Below the pieces are notes generated by a model, which saw only the letters and a program-made list of their open reading frames with translations, did not search any database and was not told where the DNA came from. Below are positions 49,091 to 58,127 of a DNA stretch of 64,000 nt, piece by piece. Origin of the DNA: Actinomycetota bacterium (GTDB lineage Bacteria; Actinomycetota; Actinomycetes; Streptosporangiales; Streptosporangiaceae); contig JAJPIV010000122.1 of assembly GCA_021324595.1 (NCBI GenBank), forward strand, positions 1 to 64,000. Direction: 5' to 3'. Position numbers and translations under genes: made by a program. Every line of letters starts with the position of its first letter. The stretch's first letter is position 1.

Positions 49091-49095
49091 CCGGC

Positions 49096-50292
49096 TCAGT
49101 TGCCTCCCGGCCCGGGGACGCGCACGAGCAGCGCGTCGCCCTGGCCTCCGCCGCCGCACAGCGCCGCGGCCCCGAGCCCGCCGCCGCGCCTGCGCAGCTC
49201 GCAGATCAGGTGGAACAGGATCCGCGCGCCCGACATCCCGATCGGGTGGCCGAGCGCGATCGCGCCGCCGTTCACGTTCACCCGCTCCGGGCCGACCCCG
49301 AGGTCGCGCATGGACTGGATGACCACGGCCGCGAACGCCTCGTTGATCTCGATCAGGTCGAGGTCGGCGACGGACCGCCCCTCGCGCGCCAGCGCGCGCG
49401 AGATGGCGCGCGACGGCTGGGAGTGCAGCGAGTTGTCCGGCCCCGCCACCACCCCGTGCGCCCCGATCCGGGCGAGCTCCGGCGCCCCGGCGGCCCTGGC
49501 CGCCTCGGCCGACATCACCACGACCGCGCACGCGCCGTCGGAGATCTGCGAGGCCGAGCCGGCCGTGATCGTGCCGTCCGGCGCGAACGCCGGGCGGAGC
49601 CGGCCCAGCGACTCGGCGGTGGTGTCCGGCCGCACGCCCTCGTCGGTGTCGAAAGCGGCCGGCTCGCCGGCCCGCGCGCGCACCGGGACCGGCGCGATCT
49701 CCTCCGCGAACAGCCCGTTCTTGACCGCGGCCGCGGCCCGCTGGTGCGACCGCGCCGCGTACTCGTCCTGCTCGGCCCGGGTGATCCCCAGGCGGGCGAC
49801 GTGCCGCTCGGTGGACTCGCCCATCGAGAGGTGGTCGAACGCGTCGGTGAGGCCGTCGAGCGCCATCGAGTCGGCGAGCTCGGCCGGGCCGTAGCGGATC
49901 CCGCGCCGCGCGGCCGGCAGCAGGTGCGGCGCGCGGCTCATCGACTCCATCCCGCCGGCCACCACCACGTCGAACTCGCCGGCCCGGATGAGCTGGGCGG
50001 CGAGCGCGATCGCGTCGAGCCCGGAGAGGCAGACCTTGTTGATGGTCAGCGACGGGACGCTCATCGGGATCCCGGCCGCCACGGCCGCCTGCCGGGACGG
50101 GATCTGGCCGGCGCCCGCCTGGAGCACCTGGCCCATGATCACGTAATCGACCCGGTTCCCCGGGATCCCGGCCCGGTCCAGCGCCGCCTTGATCGCGACC
50201 CCGCCGAGCTGGGCGGCGCTGAGCTCGCTCAGCCCCCCGAGCAGCCGCCCGATCGCCGTCCGCGCCCCGCCGACCACCACCGCCTCGCGCAT
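49096..50292 (-). CDS. Acetyl-CoA C-acetyltransferase (thiolase)
   Basis: A 398-residue biosynthetic-type thiolase that condenses two acetyl-CoA or cleaves 3-ketoacyl-CoA. The nucleophilic Cys is in [11 protein letters not shown], the histidine in [16 protein letters not shown] and the second catalytic Cys in [21 protein letters not shown] is also conserved. ATG 50292 is preceded 7 nt upstream by TATCGT (minus strand), a leaderless arrangement. It lies upstream of meaB on the same strand and is divergent from the epimerase gene. Confidence 0.96.
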   Translation of the reverse strand: MREAVVVGGARTAIGRLLGGLSELSAAQLGGVAIKAALDRAGIPGNRVDYVIMGQVLQAGAGQIPSRQAAVAAGIPMSVPSLTINKVCLSGLDAIALAAQLIRAGEFDVVVAGGMESMSRAPHLLPAARRGIRYGPAELADSMALDGLTDAFDHLSMGESTERHVARLGITRAEQDEYAARSHQRAAAAVKNGLFAEEIAPVPVRARAGEPAAFDTDEGVRPDTTAESLGRLRPAFAPDGTITAGSASQISDGACAVVVMSAEAARAAGAPELARIGAHGVVAGPDNSLHSQPSRAISRALAREGRSVADLDLIEINEAFAAVVIQSMRDLGVGPERVNVNGGAIALGHPIGMSGARILFHLICELRRRGGGLGAAALCGGGGQGDALLVRVPGPGGN

Positions 50293-50355
50293 GGCTGCAA
50301 CGATACCCACCAGGGCCGCGGAGCCTTGGCGCGGCAGTCACGGGAGGTCAGCCAG

Positions 50356-50781
50356 ATGCTCAAGCGGATCGACCACGTCGGGATCGCCTGCCGCGACCTC
50401 GACCTCGCGATCGCGTTCTCCACCGAGACGTTCGGCCTCACGCTGGCCGGCCGGGAGGACAACGCCGAGCAGGGCGTGCGGGAGGCGATGCTCGTGGTCG
50501 CCGACGCCCCGGCCGGCATGTCCTACGTCCAGCTGCTGGAGCCGCTCGGACCGGACACGCCGGTCGGCCGGTTCCTCCGGCGCCGCGGCGAGGGCCTGCA
50601 CCACGTCGGCTACGGGGTGGCCGACATCGACGCCGCGCTCGCGGCGATCGCGGCCGGCGGGGTCAGGCTGATCGACTCCCGGCCCCGGCACGGCTCGATG
50701 GGCTCCTCGATCGCGTTCCTGCACCCCGGCGACGTGGGCGGGGTGCTCACCGAGCTGGTCGAGTCCCCGGCGCGGCGCTAG
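50356..50781 (+). CDS. mce: Methylmalonyl-CoA epimerase
   Basis: A 141-residue metalloenzyme of the glyoxalase/VOC fold that interconverts (2R)- and (2S)-methylmalonyl-CoA. Two VOC half-domains are visible: IDHVGIACRDLDLAIAFS with the first metal His, GLHHVGYGVADIDAAL with the second, and the terminal VLTELVE containing the Glu ligand. ATG 50356 follows a GGGAGG site by about 8 nt. It supplies the propionyl-CoA route together with the meaB and thiolase genes across the divergent promoter. Confidence 0.95.
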   Translation: MLKRIDHVGIACRDLDLAIAFSTETFGLTLAGREDNAEQGVREAMLVVADAPAGMSYVQLLEPLGPDTPVGRFLRRRGEGLHHVGYGVADIDAALAAIAAGGVRLIDSRPRHGSMGSSIAFLHPGDVGGVLTELVESPARR

Positions 50782-51078
50782 CCGGGCCCGGCCCGGCCGC
50801 GCGGGCGGGGCCAACCGGTCATCGCCGGCTGTGCCGGGCGGCCCGCCCGCGGGCGGCCAATCGGTGAGGTAGGCCACGAGCCGCGCGGAACGTGCCGCGC
50901 GCCCAGCCGCCGCGGAGTACGCTGCCAGCACCGGGAAGGTGAGCTGGCGCGCGGCCGTGGCCTGGCGGTCCGGAGGCCAAGGGCGAGGGTGGCGAGGCGA
51001 ACCGCACCGGCCTTGGGCATCCCGGTCCGCGACGGCGCCAGGATGCGGCAAACCCCCGTCTACCCAGGATTAGGCGAC

Positions 51079-52401
51079 ATGCAGCCCGATATCAACGCCC
51101 AGCTTGGCACCTTCTTTGACGACCAGCCGCCCCGGTTCTCGCAGAAGATGCGGGGTTACGACCAGGACGAGGTCGACGCGTACCTGCGGGAGAAGGACAA
51201 CCAGATCCGCGCGCTGCGCGAGAACGAGCAGGCCCTGAAGCAGGAGCTCGCGTACGCGCACCGCCAGATGCAGGAACAGGAGAGGCCGACCTACTCGGGC
51301 CTCGGCTCGCGGATCGAGCAGCTGCTGCGGCTGGCCGAGGAGCAGCGGGACGAAATCCTGCAGGAGGCCAGGTCCGAGGCGAACCAGATCCTGGCGTCGG
51401 CGAAGGTCGAGGCGGCCGAGCTGCGGGCCGCGGCGGAGAACGAGACCGCCGAGCTGCGGGCGAACGCCAAGCGGGAGACCGACGACCTGCGCGCCTCGGC
51501 CGAGCGGGAGGCGGACAGCATCCGGTCCTCCGCGCGGCGCGAGGCCGACGAGCTGACCTCGACGACCGAGCGCGAGGCGGCCAAGCTGCGGGCGATGGTG
51601 GACCACGAGGTCGCGGAGAAGCGGGCAGCCGTCGAGCGTGAGATCGCCAAGCTGCGCACCACGACCGAGCGCGAGGTCGCCCAGCTCAAGGCGTCGTCCA
51701 AGCGCGAGCGGGATGAGATCCTCACCACCTCCAAGCGCCAGGCGGACGAGATGCGCAGCCAGGCGCAGCGGATCCTGGAGGAGAGCGAGGCTCAGCGCGC
51801 CCAGGCCGAGGCGGAGTTCGAGATCCAGCTCGCCTCCCGGCGGGAGGAGGCCGAGCGGCAGGAGGCCGAGCGCCTCGCCGCGGCCCAGGCCGCGACCCAG
51901 CGGCTGGTCTCGGAGGCCGAGCAGCGCGCGGCCACCGCCGAGCAGCGGGCTTCCAAGGCGAGCGCCCAGGCCGAGCAGACCCGCCGGGACGCCGACGACC
52001 ACGCCCGGCAGGTGGTCAGCAGCGCGAAGAAGAACGCCGACGACATCGTCGCCCAGGCGAAGGCGCAGGCCGACCAGCTGCTCGCCGAGGCGAAGGCCGA
52101 GGCCGACCGCGTGGTGACCACCGCCCAGCGCCGGGTCGATGAGGCGAACAAGCAGTACGAGACCGTCCAGGCGCACCTGGCGCAGATCAGCGCGCTGCTC
52201 GGCCCGCAGGCGGCCAGCCTCGCCTCCGCGCCGCCTCCCGCGATCGCCCCGGCGCCCAGGTCCGCGTCCGCGGCGAGCGCGCCGGCGGCCAACGGCGGCA
52301 CGGTGACCGCGGCCACCCGGACGGCCGCCGCGCCCAAGGCCGAGCCGAAGCGGGCCACCGGCAAGCAGGGCGACGGCGACGAGGAGTGGTGGACCGAGTA
52401 G
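51079..52401 (+). CDS. Scy/FilP-like hendecad coiled-coil polarity protein
   Basis: A 440-residue, almost entirely coiled-coil protein. The N-terminal ~50 residues carry a DivIVA-like membrane-curvature/targeting segment (FSQKMRGYDQDEVDAYL). From residue ~91 to ~233 the sequence runs as thirteen consecutive 11-residue repeats of the form x-E-L-R-x-x-A-x-R-E-x, for example AELRANAKRET, DDLRASAEREA, AKLRTTTEREV; more helical Ala/Glu/Arg-rich coil continues to ~385. The tail is Ala/Pro-rich and ends in acidic DGDEEWWTE. In Streptomyces the neighbouring genes of mce, thiolase and meaB are, as I recall, scy and filP, which build the tip-growth polarisome; this is probably the counterpart, but shorter than Scy. 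ATG 51079 (MQPDINAQ) is favoured; ATG 51043 is possible. Confidence 0.85.
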   Translation: MQPDINAQLGTFFDDQPPRFSQKMRGYDQDEVDAYLREKDNQIRALRENEQALKQELAYAHRQMQEQERPTYSGLGSRIEQLLRLAEEQRDEILQEARSEANQILASAKVEAAELRAAAENETAELRANAKRETDDLRASAEREADSIRSSARREADELTSTTEREAAKLRAMVDHEVAEKRAAVEREIAKLRTTTEREVAQLKASSKRERDEILTTSKRQADEMRSQAQRILEESEAQRAQAEAEFEIQLASRREEAERQEAERLAAAQAATQRLVSEAEQRAATAEQRASKASAQAEQTRRDADDHARQVVSSAKKNADDIVAQAKAQADQLLAEAKAEADRVVTTAQRRVDEANKQYETVQAHLAQISALLGPQAASLASAPPPAIAPAPRSASAASAPAANGGTVTAATRTAAAPKAEPKRATGKQGDGDEEWWTE

Positions 52402-52411
52402 GCCCCGCGGC

Positions 52412-52753
52412 TCACCGCCGCGCCAGCGCGCCCGCCTGCTCGATGTAGTCGGTGATCCTGCGGCCGAGCATCACCGACACCGAGTACGGGCCATGGCTGA
52501 CCCTGAGCCCGCACCGGTCGGGGGTCGGGCGGACGTCCCAGCCGTGCAGGTCGACGCCGCGCGTGGCGCTGCGCGCGACGCGCCGCGCGCGATCGTCCGG
52601 GCCGTGGTACCAGGCGTCGTCGTCGTTCAGGTCGAGCGCGAGCGCGTACTCCAGGTCCGCGCTCGCGCGCAGCCTGTCCAGGTTCCGTTCGATGCCGATG
52701 AGGACCGGCGCGAGGGCCAGGTCGGCAGGTGAGTGCGGGCGCGGACCGGACAT
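52412..52753 (-). CDS. Conserved hypothetical short protein
   Basis: A 113-residue protein I do not recognise. It is mostly charged and shows no signal peptide or membrane span; segments such as LDRLRASADLEYALALDLND, YHGPDDRARRVARSA and DRCGLRVSHGPYSVSVMLG suggest a compact alpha/beta domain. ATG 52753 (MSGPRPHS) or GTG 52762 may be the start. It converges on the coiled-coil gene with 10 bp between stop codons and lies downstream of a strong terminator, so it is probably its own unit. Confidence 0.55.
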   Translation of the reverse strand: MSGPRPHSPADLALAPVLIGIERNLDRLRASADLEYALALDLNDDDAWYHGPDDRARRVARSATRGVDLHGWDVRPTPDRCGLRVSHGPYSVSVMLGRRITDYIEQAGALARR

Positions 52754-52839
52754 CGTGACCACCGTGCTTCCGGGAGGGACTGCGTCTGCCCCGACGATCC
52801 GCCCGGCGGCGGCCGGCCGGCCAGGGGCGATGGTCCCCC

Positions 52840-52870
52840 GGCCCCGGGCCGGGCGCCCCGGCCCGGGGCC
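52840..52870 (-). terminator. Strong stem-loop ending the four-gene operon
   Basis: GGCCCCGGGCCGGG and CCCGGCCCGGGGCC form a perfect 14-bp stem with a 3-nt loop, 11 bp after the SDR stop codon on the minus strand. Confidence 0.75.
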
Positions 52871-52881
52871 GCCCGGCACGC

Positions 52882-53646
52882 TCAGGGGCTGGCGGTCTGG
52901 CCGCCGTCGACGATGATCGCCTGGCCGGTGACGTAGGAGGCCGCGTCGCTGGCGAGGAACACCGCCGGCCCGGCCATCTCCTCGGCCCTGGCCCAGCGCC
53001 TCATCGGCACCGTGGCGACGGTGCCCGGCCCGGCCACCGGGTCCTCCCACAGGTTGCGGTTCAGGTCGGTGGCCGTCCAGCCCGGGCACAGCGCGTTCAC
53101 CCGGACGCCGTTCGGCGCCCATTCCACCGCGAGCGACTTGGTCAGCGAGATCAGGCCCGCCTTCGCCGCGCCGTAGGGAGCGATCAGCGGCGCCGACGCC
53201 ACGCCCGCGACCGAGGCCACGTTGATCACCGAGCCGCCGCCCCGGTCCAGCAGGTGCCCGGCGAACGCGTGGCAGACGTAGACCGCCGAGCTCAGGTTGA
53301 GCCGGATCAGCTTGTCCCAGCCGGACAGCCGCAGGTCGCGGAAGCTGACCATGAAGTTGGACCCGCCGGCGTTGTTCACCACGATGTCCACGTGGCCGAG
53401 CCGGTCGATCGCGGCCGCGACCGCGCCGGAGACCTCGGCCTGCTCGGTCACGTTGGCCGGGATCACCACGGCCGTGCGGCCGGCGGCGGTGATGTCGTCG
53501 GCGGTGTCGGCCAGGCCCTCGGCGCTGCGCGCGACGATCGCCACGTCGGCCCCGGCCTGGGCCAGCGCGACTGCGATCGCCCGGCCGATCCCGCGCGACG
53601 CCCCGGTCACGAAGGCGGTCTTGCCGGTCAGGTCGAACAGGCTCAC
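52882..53646 (-). CDS. Short-chain dehydrogenase/reductase, FabG-like
   Basis: A 254-residue SDR. Cofactor motif FVTGASRGIGRAIAVAL, IVVNNAGGSN, catalytic Ser in VINVASVAGVASA, catalytic YGAAKAGL (YxxxK) and C-terminal ITVDGG-type segment (AIIVDGGQ). NAD(P)(H) specificity and substrate cannot be read from the sequence; a 3-oxoacyl or hydroxyacid reductase role would suit its operon. GTG 53646 overlaps the hydrolase stop by GTGA. Last gene of the four-gene operon. Confidence 0.93.
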   Translation of the reverse strand: MSLFDLTGKTAFVTGASRGIGRAIAVALAQAGADVAIVARSAEGLADTADDITAAGRTAVVIPANVTEQAEVSGAVAAAIDRLGHVDIVVNNAGGSNFMVSFRDLRLSGWDKLIRLNLSSAVYVCHAFAGHLLDRGGGSVINVASVAGVASAPLIAPYGAAKAGLISLTKSLAVEWAPNGVRVNALCPGWTATDLNRNLWEDPVAGPGTVATVPMRRWARAEEMAGPAVFLASDAASYVTGQAIIVDGGQTASP

Positions 53647-54362
53647 GATTCGTCCCTCCACTCGGTCGGCAGCGGCCAGGCCGCGGGGCTGACTATCCGT
53701 ACGATCTCATTCAGCGCGATGCGGACGTAGGTCTCCCCCACCCACAGGTGCCTGGCGCCCGGGACGGCGATCACCCTCGCCTGCGGGACCCGGGCGAACC
53801 GCACCCTGGCCTGGTCCGGGGGCAGGTAGTCGTCCAGCCCGGGCACGAGCGCGACGAGGGCGCGCCCGCTGGCCGCCCAGGCGTCCAGCTCGGCGTCGCC
53901 GGCCCGGCGCAGCGGCGGCGACAGCAGGATCGCGCCGCGCACGGGCGGCACGTTCCCCCACATCAGGGCCAGCTCGCTGCCGAAGGACCAGCCGAGCAGC
54001 CAGGTGTCCGGCAGGCCGGACCGGACGCAGAACTCGATCGCTGCAGCGACGTCGTGCCGCTCGGGCCCGCCGCCGCCGAACTCGCCGTCGCTGGCGCCAC
54101 GCGCGGACCGGGTGCCGCGCGTGTTGAATCTCAGGACCGCGACGCCCGCCAGCGCCGGCAGCCGGTAGGCGGCCTTGCGCAGCAGGTGGCTGTCCATCAT
54201 GCCCCCGGCCGTCGGCAGGGGGTGCAGGCAGACCAGGGTGGCGGCGGGATCCCCGGAAGGCGGCCGGGCGACCTCGCCGACCAGGCGCAGCCCGTCGGAG
54301 GTGCGCAGCACGATGTCCTCGCGCCGGGCAGGCAGGATCGTGCCCGGCCGGATCTCGCTCAC
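53643..54362 (-). CDS. Alpha/beta hydrolase
   Basis: A 239-residue alpha/beta hydrolase fold protein. The nucleophile elbow is WLLGWSFGSELALMWG (GxSxG with the catalytic Ser); the acid is likely in GLDDYLPP or nearby and the catalytic His in VPGARHLWVGE. The N-terminal strands (VLRTSDGLRLVGEVARPP) and LVCLHPLPTAGGMMDSHLL fit a short-chain esterase/peptidase of this type. GTG 54362 overlaps the previous gene by GTGA. Substrate unknown. Confidence 0.87.
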   Translation of the reverse strand: MSEIRPGTILPARREDIVLRTSDGLRLVGEVARPPSGDPAATLVCLHPLPTAGGMMDSHLLRKAAYRLPALAGVAVLRFNTRGTRSARGASDGEFGGGGPERHDVAAAIEFCVRSGLPDTWLLGWSFGSELALMWGNVPPVRGAILLSPPLRRAGDAELDAWAASGRALVALVPGLDDYLPPDQARVRFARVPQARVIAVPGARHLWVGETYVRIALNEIVRIVSPAAWPLPTEWRDES

Positions 54363-54754
54363 GGCGCCCTCCCCCGCCTCGCCTGCGGGCCGCGGCGCGG
54401 GCGGCGCCGCCAGCACGCGGTGTGCCAGTGCCGCCGCTCCTGCAGGCCCGGCCCGGTCGCCGGCCAGGCCACCACGTGGGCGGTGCCCGGCCGGATCTCT
54501 TGGTCGCAGCCGGGGCACCGGTACTGCTTGACCGCCGCCGCCCCGGGCACGTGCCGGACCACCCAGTCACCGTCCGGCCACTCCTCCAGCCGCGGCGGGC
54601 CAAGCACGGCCGGGCCGCCGCCCGCCGCGCCCTCGGCGCCTCCCGCGCCGGGGCCGTCCTGGCCGGCCGCGCTCCATGCACCGGCCGGCCGCCCCGTCCG
54701 CCGCGGCCGGCGCGGCTGGTCCGGCGGCAGCCGCCGCGCCCGGCGCGGGCTCAT
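54359..54754 (-). CDS. Small conserved zinc-binding protein
   Basis: A 131-residue protein with an Arg/Pro-rich N-terminal half and a conserved C-terminal domain: LEEWPDGDWVVRHVPG, then KQYRCPGCDQEIRPGTAHVV, and RRHWHTACW. The CPGC pair together with HWHTAC probably binds zinc. Proteins like this are widespread in actinomycetes, sometimes annotated as ATP/GTP-binding without support; I see no nucleotide motif. It overlaps both neighbours by 4 bp, so it belongs to the operon. Confidence 0.75.
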   Translation of the reverse strand: MSPRRARRLPPDQPRRPRRTGRPAGAWSAAGQDGPGAGGAEGAAGGGPAVLGPPRLEEWPDGDWVVRHVPGAAAVKQYRCPGCDQEIRPGTAHVVAWPATGPGLQERRHWHTACWRRRPRRGPQARRGRAP

Positions 54755-56289
54755 CCCGCCGGGCGCGGCGCGGGGGGCACGCCGGCCAGCGCCCACTCGA
54801 TCAGCAGCGGGGGCGGCGCGAACGCCGGGTCGCCGTAGGCGGCGTGCATCGCCCGCAGCACGCCGATCACGGCGGCGGGCCCGGCGTCGGCGAGCATCCG
54901 CACCGGGCCGCGCGGGTAGCCGCAGCCGAGCGTCATGGCCGCGTCCACGTCGGCCGGGCTGGCGTAACCGTCGGCGATCATCGCCACCGCGTCGCGCAGG
55001 TGCGGGGCCAGCAGCGCGCCGGCCAGCAGGCCGGGGCGGTCGGGCGAGCGGACCGCGCGGATGCCAAGGCGCGCCGCCAGCGACCGGGCCGCCCCGGCGG
55101 CCTCCGGGGCGGTGAGCGGGCTCGGGACCAGCTCGGCCAGATCGGCGCGCCCCGGCTCGGGGCCGATCAGGTGCAGCCCGACGGCGTCGGCCGCGCGGCC
55201 CGCCGCCCGCGCCGGCCCGAGCACCCCGCCCTCCGGCCCGATCGCGATCACCGCCAGGTCGGACGGCTCCCCCGGATCGCGGGTCACGGCGCATCCGGCG
55301 GCGGCGATGAAGCCGGCCAGCCTGGCGGTACGCTCGCTCGCGGCGGCCTGCTCCCCCGGGCCGATGACCGTGACCGTGCGGGGGGGCGGCCCGGCCGGGA
55401 CGCCCGGCGGGCCGGGCGGCCGGTCCCCGCGCTCCGGCGGCGGGTACTCGTAGAAGCCCGCGCCGCTCTTGCGGCCCACTCGCCCGGCCTCGGCCATCCG
55501 GCGCAGCAGCGGGGCCGGAACGTGGCGCGCCTCGCCGAGCTCCCGCCGCAGCACCTCCAGGATCGCCAGCGCCGTGTCCAGCCCGATCAGGTCGAGCAGC
55601 GCCAGCGGCCCCATCGGAAGGCCCAGGCCGGCGGTCGCGGCGGCGTCGATGTCCTCCCGCCCCGCGTAGCCGGCCTCCAGCAGGCGGACCGCGTGGTTCA
55701 GGTACGGCAGCAGCAGCGCGTTGGCCACGAAGCCGGCCCGGTCGCCGACCAGCACGGGCGTCTTGCCGAGGCGGCGGGCCAGGTCGGCAACCGCCTGCGC
55801 CGCGGCCGGGTCGGACAGAACCGTGGTGACGACCTCGACGAGCCGCATCGTCGGCGCCGGGTTGAAGAAATGCATGCCGACGACGCGGCCGGGGCGGGCC
55901 GAGCCGGCGGCGATCGCGGTGACCGGCAGCGAGGAGGTGTTCGTGGCCAGGATGGCGTCCGGGCGGCAGCACCGGCCGAGCTCGGCGACCACCTGCTGCT
56001 TCAGGGGGAGCCGCTCGGGCACCGCCTCGACGACCAGGTCTGCAGTGGCCGCCTCTTCGATCGCGGTCGCCGGGCGGATCCGCCCGAGGATCCGCCCGTA
56101 CTCGTCCTCGGCCAGCCTGCCGCGGGACAGCGCGCGGCCCAGCGATCCCCGCACGGCGGCCATGCCCCGGGCGAGCGCGCCGTCGTCGGCCTCGACGGCG
56201 ATCACCGGGAGCCCGCCGCGCGCGAAGACCTCGGCGATGCCCGCGCCCATCGTGCCCAGCCCGATGACCCCGACCTCGCGAATCTCCAT
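54751..56289 (-). CDS. 3-hydroxyacyl-CoA dehydrogenase with duplicated C-terminal domain
   Basis: A 512-residue enzyme that oxidises 3-hydroxyacyl-CoA with NAD+. The N-terminal Rossmann domain has [33 protein letters not shown] and ATNTSSLPVTAI; HFFNPAPTMRLVEVV supplies the catalytic His region, and the 3HCDH C-terminal domain has GDRAGFVANALLLPYLNHAV. A second, degenerate copy of that domain follows at ~440-500 (RPGLLAGALLAPHLRDAVAM, YPRGPVRMLAD). This two-domain form is typical of actinobacterial FadB2/PaaH-like proteins. TAGGGT lies 6 nt before ATG 56289, a leaderless arrangement. First gene of the four-gene operon. Confidence 0.93.
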   Translation of the reverse strand: MEIREVGVIGLGTMGAGIAEVFARGGLPVIAVEADDGALARGMAAVRGSLGRALSRGRLAEDEYGRILGRIRPATAIEEAATADLVVEAVPERLPLKQQVVAELGRCCRPDAILATNTSSLPVTAIAAGSARPGRVVGMHFFNPAPTMRLVEVVTTVLSDPAAAQAVADLARRLGKTPVLVGDRAGFVANALLLPYLNHAVRLLEAGYAGREDIDAAATAGLGLPMGPLALLDLIGLDTALAILEVLRRELGEARHVPAPLLRRMAEAGRVGRKSGAGFYEYPPPERGDRPPGPPGVPAGPPPRTVTVIGPGEQAAASERTARLAGFIAAAGCAVTRDPGEPSDLAVIAIGPEGGVLGPARAAGRAADAVGLHLIGPEPGRADLAELVPSPLTAPEAAGAARSLAARLGIRAVRSPDRPGLLAGALLAPHLRDAVAMIADGYASPADVDAAMTLGCGYPRGPVRMLADAGPAAVIGVLRAMHAAYGDPAFAPPPLLIEWALAGVPPAPRPAG

Positions 56290-56657
56290 GGCGCGACCCT
56301 ACCGAGCCACCTGGGCGGGTCCGGCGCCGCCGGCCAGCCGAGCCGCATCAGGTCGCGGACGGCGTCCACGCGGGCGGGCCGGGCGGCGCCCTGGCCGAGC
56401 CGCATCAGGTCGCGGACGGCGTCCAGGCGGGCGGGCGGCAGCCCGGCGTAGACGGAGACCTCCTCGGGGCTGGTAAACGGGCCGGCCCTGGCGCGTGCCT
56501 GCGCCACCGGGGCCGGTCCCAGATCGCCGCCGGGGGCCAGCTGCCGGAACTCGATCAGCGCGTGCGCGGTGGCCGTCCCCATGATCAGCAGGGCGAGGCC
56601 GCCGACGACCGCCGACCCCGGCCCTCCGTTGCGCGGGCGGCTTCCTCCATTACACAT
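56202..56657 (-). CDS. Possible small membrane protein with helix-hairpin-helix
   Basis: A 151-residue frame, weakly supported. Near residues 15-37 it has a hydrophobic segment ([20 protein letters not shown]), then a helix-hairpin-helix-like stretch ([20 protein letters not shown]). The last third contains an in-frame 57-bp duplication giving [10 protein letters not shown] twice and then runs 88 bp into the dehydrogenase gene in another frame. The true 3' end may differ if the gene is frameshifted, and it may not be a gene at all. It is divergent from nucS with 44 bp between starts. Confidence 0.4.
   Translation of the reverse strand: MCNGGSRPRNGGPGSAVVGGLALLIMGTATAHALIEFRQLAPGGDLGPAPVAQARARAGPFTSPEEVSVYAGLPPARLDAVRDLMRLGQGAARPARVDAVRDLMRLGWPAAPDPPRWLGRVAPWRFARSGSSGWARWARASPRSSRAAGSR
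56341..56433. repeat. 57-bp tandem duplication
   Basis: A ~36-bp sequence starting AGCCGCATCAGGTCGCGGAC at 56341 recurs at 56398, one base different. The 57-bp period keeps the reading frame of the small minus-strand ORF. Confidence 0.8.
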
Positions 56658-56687
56658 CAGCAGGCGCCCGCGGCGGCGGGCTCCCAG

Positions 56688-56693
56688 TACAGT
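56688..56693 (+). promoter_or_regulatory. -10 box of a leaderless nucS transcript
   Basis: TACAGT lies 8 nt before the ATG at 56702, and no ribosome binding site is seen, so the transcript probably starts at or close to the start codon. Confidence 0.5.
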
Positions 56694-56701
56694 GGGCTGC
56701 C

Positions 56702-57373
56702 ATGCGGCTCGTGATCGCCCGGTGCAGCGTGGACTACGCCGGCCGGCTCGCCGCCCACCTGCCCCCGGCGCTGCGGCTGCTGATCGTCAAGGCGGACGGC
56801 TCGGTGCTCGTGCACAGCGACGGCGGCTCGTACAAGCCGCTGAACTGGATGTCACCGCCCTGCAGGCTGACCGAGACCCGGGCGGGCGGCGGCGCGGAAT
56901 GGGTGGTCACCGGCAGGTCCGGCGAGACCCTGACCGTGCACATCGAGGAATTCGTCAGCGACATGTCGTTCCCCCTCGGCGAGGACCCCGGGCTGGTCAA
57001 GGACGGCGTGGAGGCGCACCTGCAGGAGCTGCTGGCCGCCCAGATCCACCTGCTCGGCGAGGGGTGGCGGCTGGTCCGGCGGGAGTACCCGACGCCGATC
57101 GGCCCGGTGGACCTGATGTGCCGGGACAGCGTGGGGGCGTCCGTCGCCGTGGAGGTCAAGCGCCGCGGCGAGATCGACGGGGTGGAGCAGCTCAGCAGGT
57201 ACCTGGACCTGCTCAACCGGGACCCGCTGCTCGCCCCGGTGCAGGGCGTGCTCGCCGCGCAGGAGATCCGGCCGCAGGCGCGCACGCTCGCCCGCGACCG
57301 CGGCATCCGCTGCGTGAGCCTGGACTACGACGCGATGCGGGGCGCCGACGACAGGGCCGGGCGGCTCTTCTAG
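56702..57373 (+). CDS. nucS: Mismatch-specific endonuclease NucS/EndoMS
   Basis: A 223-residue nuclease that carries out mismatch repair in actinobacteria, which lack MutS/MutL. N-terminal DNA-binding domain ([20 protein letters not shown]) and C-terminal catalytic domain with the restriction-enzyme-like motif: [12 protein letters not shown] (Asp), [20 protein letters not shown] (Glu-x-Lys and the downstream Gln/Tyr). Length matches the family. The C-terminal LF end is the type used for clamp contact in related proteins. It overlaps the convergent gene by 4 bp. Confidence 0.96.
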   Translation: MRLVIARCSVDYAGRLAAHLPPALRLLIVKADGSVLVHSDGGSYKPLNWMSPPCRLTETRAGGGAEWVVTGRSGETLTVHIEEFVSDMSFPLGEDPGLVKDGVEAHLQELLAAQIHLLGEGWRLVRREYPTPIGPVDLMCRDSVGASVAVEVKRRGEIDGVEQLSRYLDLLNRDPLLAPVQGVLAAQEIRPQARTLARDRGIRCVSLDYDAMRGADDRAGRLF

Positions 57374-57942
57374 CCCCAGCGCGGCGCCGACCCGTCCGGC
57401 GGCTCCACCTCGAGGGCGTTCAGCAAGTAGGAGACCAGCGTGTAGTACCCGCACAGGGTGATCATCTCCACCATTCCCGCGTCCCCGAGCAGCCGCCGGC
57501 CCGCCTCGAAGGTCTCCTCGTCGAGCCGGGCGCCCCGGGTCAGCTCGCGAGCGAGGCGGTACACGGTCCGCTCGCCGGGGGATTCGAAGGCCGGATCCTC
57601 CCCCCGGGCGATCGCCTCGATCACGGCCTCGCCCACCCCGTGCGCGCGGGTGAGCCCGGCGTGGGCGAACCACTCGAACTCCGCCTTCCACGCCGCGCTC
57701 ACCGTGAGGATCGCCAGCTCGCGCAGCCGCGGGTCGATGGCCGTGCCGAACCGGAGCTCGGCGCCGAGCCCGCTCAGCCACCCTCCCACCCCCGGGGCGT
57801 GCACGAACGCGTTGAACGGGCCGGCCAGGGCGCCGTCGGCGCCGACCACTCCGTCGCCCCGCGAGGCGACGATCTCGTCCCACACCCTCCGGCCCTGCGG
57901 GCCGAGGTCGTCATACCGGAGCGGTGGCAGGCGGCTGGGCAC
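57370..57942 (-). CDS. Carboxymuconolactone decarboxylase-like protein
   Basis: A 190-residue protein of the AhpD/CMD superfamily, judged from the helix pair [20 protein letters not shown] with [13 protein letters not shown] and the terminal [21 protein letters not shown]. The redox CxxC pair of AhpD is missing, and so is the exact decarboxylase active-site pattern, so the reaction is unknown; many actinobacterial members are of this kind. GTG 57942 follows AGGAT at about 10 nt. It is divergent from the aldehyde dehydrogenase gene. Confidence 0.8.
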   Translation of the reverse strand: MPSRLPPLRYDDLGPQGRRVWDEIVASRGDGVVGADGALAGPFNAFVHAPGVGGWLSGLGAELRFGTAIDPRLRELAILTVSAAWKAEFEWFAHAGLTRAHGVGEAVIEAIARGEDPAFESPGERTVYRLARELTRGARLDEETFEAGRRLLGDAGMVEMITLCGYYTLVSYLLNALEVEPPDGSAPRWG

Positions 57943-58127
57943 GGGGGCGATCCTGGCCGGCGAGGCGGGCCACGTCAATCCGCCGACCGCCCGGGGCAAG
58001 CCGGCCGCCCGGCACCCGGCGGTGCGGCGAGCGCGGCCGAGCCGGGCCGGCGAGCCGAGCCGGACTGGGCCGATGCAGGTCAAACCCGGCAGCTCATTGC
58101 AGACCAGCAGACAACCGCCGTTCGGGC

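Noticed and set aside
48032-50341. A single 769-residue protein spanning thiolase and meaB
   Set aside because: The first half is an out-of-frame reading of the thiolase gene; MeaB alone begins near 49090.
50809-50865. GGCCAAYCGGT repeated twice before the coiled-coil gene
   Set aside because: Two copies 46 bp apart of an 11-mer in GC-rich DNA are too weak to call a regulatory site.
54359-55972. A 537-residue protein spanning the dehydrogenase region
   Set aside because: Only its last 131 residues (from 54754) resemble a protein; the rest is a shadow of the 3-hydroxyacyl-CoA dehydrogenase gene.
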